In this document: one piece after another, positions 4,452 to 5,565 of the stretch | Position numbering within the stretch: the first letter of the stretch is position 1 | Layout of the letters: each line of letters starts with the position of its first letter | DNA from: Planctomycetota bacterium | GTDB taxonomy: Bacteria; Planctomycetota; B129-G9 | Direction of reading: 5' to 3' | NCBI GenBank assembly: GCA_003644325.1 | Contig: QNCA01000121.1 | Location: 1-5,565, forward strand | DNA length: 5,565 nucleotides | Translations under genes and position numbers: made by a program | The notes under the pieces: model-generated | The model's database searches: none | What the model saw: the letters and a program-made list of their open reading frames with translations, nothing else | What the model was told of the DNA's origin: nothing

Positions 4452-5402
4452 TCAGGTTTGAGTTCTTAAAATCGCTTCGATTGATTTCATCTCCTCATCC
4501 GTCACCTCCGGGCAGTCTGACGCGCCCAGGTTCTCCTTCACCTGCGCGGGGGTCTTCGCGCCGGGGATTACCGCCGTGACCGCGTCGGGCTTCAGCGCGA
4601 AACGTATCGCCGCCTGCGCGAGCGTGCGCTCGCCGGGAATTTCCAGGACATCCTTGAGTCTCGCGGCCGTTGTTGTGCGCGCTTGCCTGTCGACTTCCTT
4701 TAATCCTCTGCGGACGTCGCCCTCCGGGAATTCCTCGCTGCCGTCGTATTTGCCCGTAAGGTAACCGTTGGCCAGCGGCTCGCGCGCGATTATCGCGCAG
4801 CCCTTCTCCTGCGCCAGCGCAAACACCCGCTCCCAGCCCTCGCTCCGGAGAATGCTGTACGGAATCTGCAGCGCGTCGGGCGGACCGCTCTCCAGGGCGG
4901 CCATGCCCTCATCCGGCCTGTTTATGCTCACGCCGTAGTGGCGTATCTGGCCTATCTCCTTGTGCGCGTTCATGTGGGCGAGGATGTCGCCGCGCTGGAG
5001 CATGCGGACGGTCGGGTTTTGCAACTGGTAGAGGTCGATGTAATCGGTCCGGAGGCGCTCCAGGCTCTTATTCAGCGCGAAGCCGATGTAGAGCGGCGTG
5101 AAGTTGCGCTTGGGCCGGGGACCGTAAAAATCGTTGCCCACGCCGGTGGCGATGAACACTTTGTCACGCACGCCCTTCAGCGCCGCCCCGAGCAACTCCT
5201 CGCTGTGACCGTGACCGAAGACATCCGACGTGTCGAAGAACGTGCAGCCCATCTCCAGCGCCTTCCTGACTGTTGCGAGCGAGGTCTCGTCGTCCGTGGG
5301 GCCGTACGAGTTACCGTGTTTGTTCCCGCCTATCGCCCGGCAGCCCATGCCTATTTCGCTCACCTCGATTCCGGCCTTTCCAAACTTCCGCATCTTCATC
5401 AT
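4452..5402 (-). CDS. Aldo/keto reductase family protein (316 aa) with altered catalytic tetrad
   Basis: The length and motif order fit a (beta/alpha)8-barrel NAD(P)H-dependent aldo/keto reductase. It has LGK-like MRKFGKAGIEVSEIGMGC at the N-terminus, FFDTSDVFGHGHSEELLG (55-72), SLERLRTDYIDLYQLQNP (113-130) and the cofactor-phosphate region IPGAK...QVKENL (279-292). The usual catalytic set is Asp, Tyr, Lys and His. Here Asp57 remains, but Tyr is Phe62, Lys is Gly87 (IATGVG) and His is Gln128. Normal carbonyl reduction is therefore doubtful; it may bind NAD(P)H in a regulatory or non-standard role. GGAG lies 6 nt before the first of three possible ATGs (5402, 5399, 5393), which supports 5402. 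It starts 14 nt after the upstream gene's stop, so the two are one operon. Confidence 0.93.
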   Translation of the reverse strand: MMKMRKFGKAGIEVSEIGMGCRAIGGNKHGNSYGPTDDETSLATVRKALEMGCTFFDTSDVFGHGHSEELLGAALKGVRDKVFIATGVGNDFYGPRPKRNFTPLYIGFALNKSLERLRTDYIDLYQLQNPTVRMLQRGDILAHMNAHKEIGQIRHYGVSINRPDEGMAALESGPPDALQIPYSILRSEGWERVFALAQEKGCAIIAREPLANGYLTGKYDGSEEFPEGDVRRGLKEVDRQARTTTAARLKDVLEIPGERTLAQAAIRFALKPDAVTAVIPGAKTPAQVKENLGASDCPEVTDEEMKSIEAILRTQT

Positions 5403-5416
5403 GAGATTCTCCGTTT

Positions 5417-5565
5417 TTATCTGAGGCGCTTCACGTGGTAAATGACCACACCGAAGAATGCCTCGCGGTTGAGGACTTCAAAGTTATCGTCTATGAAACG
5501 CGACAGCGCGTCGTCGGCGCGCAGGTAACGCAGCCACGGCTTCGTGGGATCGGGCAGTACGAGGA
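5417..5565 (-). CDS. 3' end of an unidentified gene (48 codons visible), upstream partner of the reductase
   Basis: The open frame enters from the right edge and ends in TAA at 5417-5419. It gives 48 residues, with LVLPDPTKPWLRYLR near the visible start and FFGVVIYHVKRLR at the end. Clean codon use and a stop 14 nt before the reductase start argue that it is real. The reductase ribosome-binding site lies in that gap. The C-terminus, with an aromatic/hydrophobic strand followed by a basic end, is reminiscent of the periplasmic tails of membrane glycosyltransferases such as the ArnT/PMT type. Too little is visible to say more, and I do not assign a function. Confidence 0.7.
   Translation of the reverse strand, partial: LVLPDPTKPWLRYLRADDALSRFIDDNFEVLNREAFFGVVIYHVKRLR

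Noticed and set aside
4938..5441. 167-codon plus-strand frame opposite the reductase gene
   Set aside because: Antisense shadow of a gene with clear aldo/keto reductase motifs.

Overview
This window is GC-rich bacterial DNA with compact Shine-Dalgarno-led genes. It probably comes from an uncultured or poorly described lineage. The Hanks-type Ser/Thr kinase resembles those of Planctomycetes/PVC bacteria and Myxococcota/Deltaproteobacteria, but no rRNA or other marker gene is present to fix the taxonomy.

Layout. Positions 1-368 hold no protein gene I can defend. They do contain a well-formed minus-strand transcription unit: a UP-like A/T tract, TTGACA and an extended TGnTACAAT box. These are followed about 75 nt later by a 12-bp stem with a GAAA loop and a U-tract. 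I read this as a candidate small RNA of roughly 78-80 nt. Positions 369-2793 form a plus-strand cluster of four genes: a 66-aa zinc-ribbon protein, a 124-aa protein with a Cys cluster and a sigma-70-region-4-like helix-turn-helix, a 95-aa helical acidic protein, and a complete 470-aa phage-type large terminase. The terminase keeps its ATPase and nuclease residues. A fifth reading frame starts by GTGA overlap with the terminase stop, but it runs into a repeat element after about 26 codons and ends soon after.

Positions 2867-3030 are a 164-bp inverted-repeat element. It has 17-bp perfect outer arms and two inverted copies of a 17-bp motif built on the palindrome GGTGAC-A-GTCACC, and it looks like a MITE or REPIN. 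It sits between the converging terminase cluster and the minus-strand kinase gene (3033-4100), and the kinase stop codon lies two bases from the element. A 351-bp spacer (4101-4451) follows, then a minus-strand aldo/keto-reductase-family gene (4452-5402). Three of its four catalytic tetrad positions are replaced. It is coupled by a 14-nt gap to the 3' end of another minus-strand gene that runs off the window.

How the parts may work together. The plus-strand cluster looks like the regulator plus terminase start of a phage late operon with no portal, capsid, integrase or lysis gene visible. It may be a prophage remnant cut off near the repeat element, or a retained terminase cassette. The small-RNA candidate lies upstream and carries a pyrimidine stretch able to pair with the ribosome-binding site of the sigma-like gene, which is a speculative regulatory link. 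The kinase and the reductase operon look like ordinary chromosomal genes beside this island.
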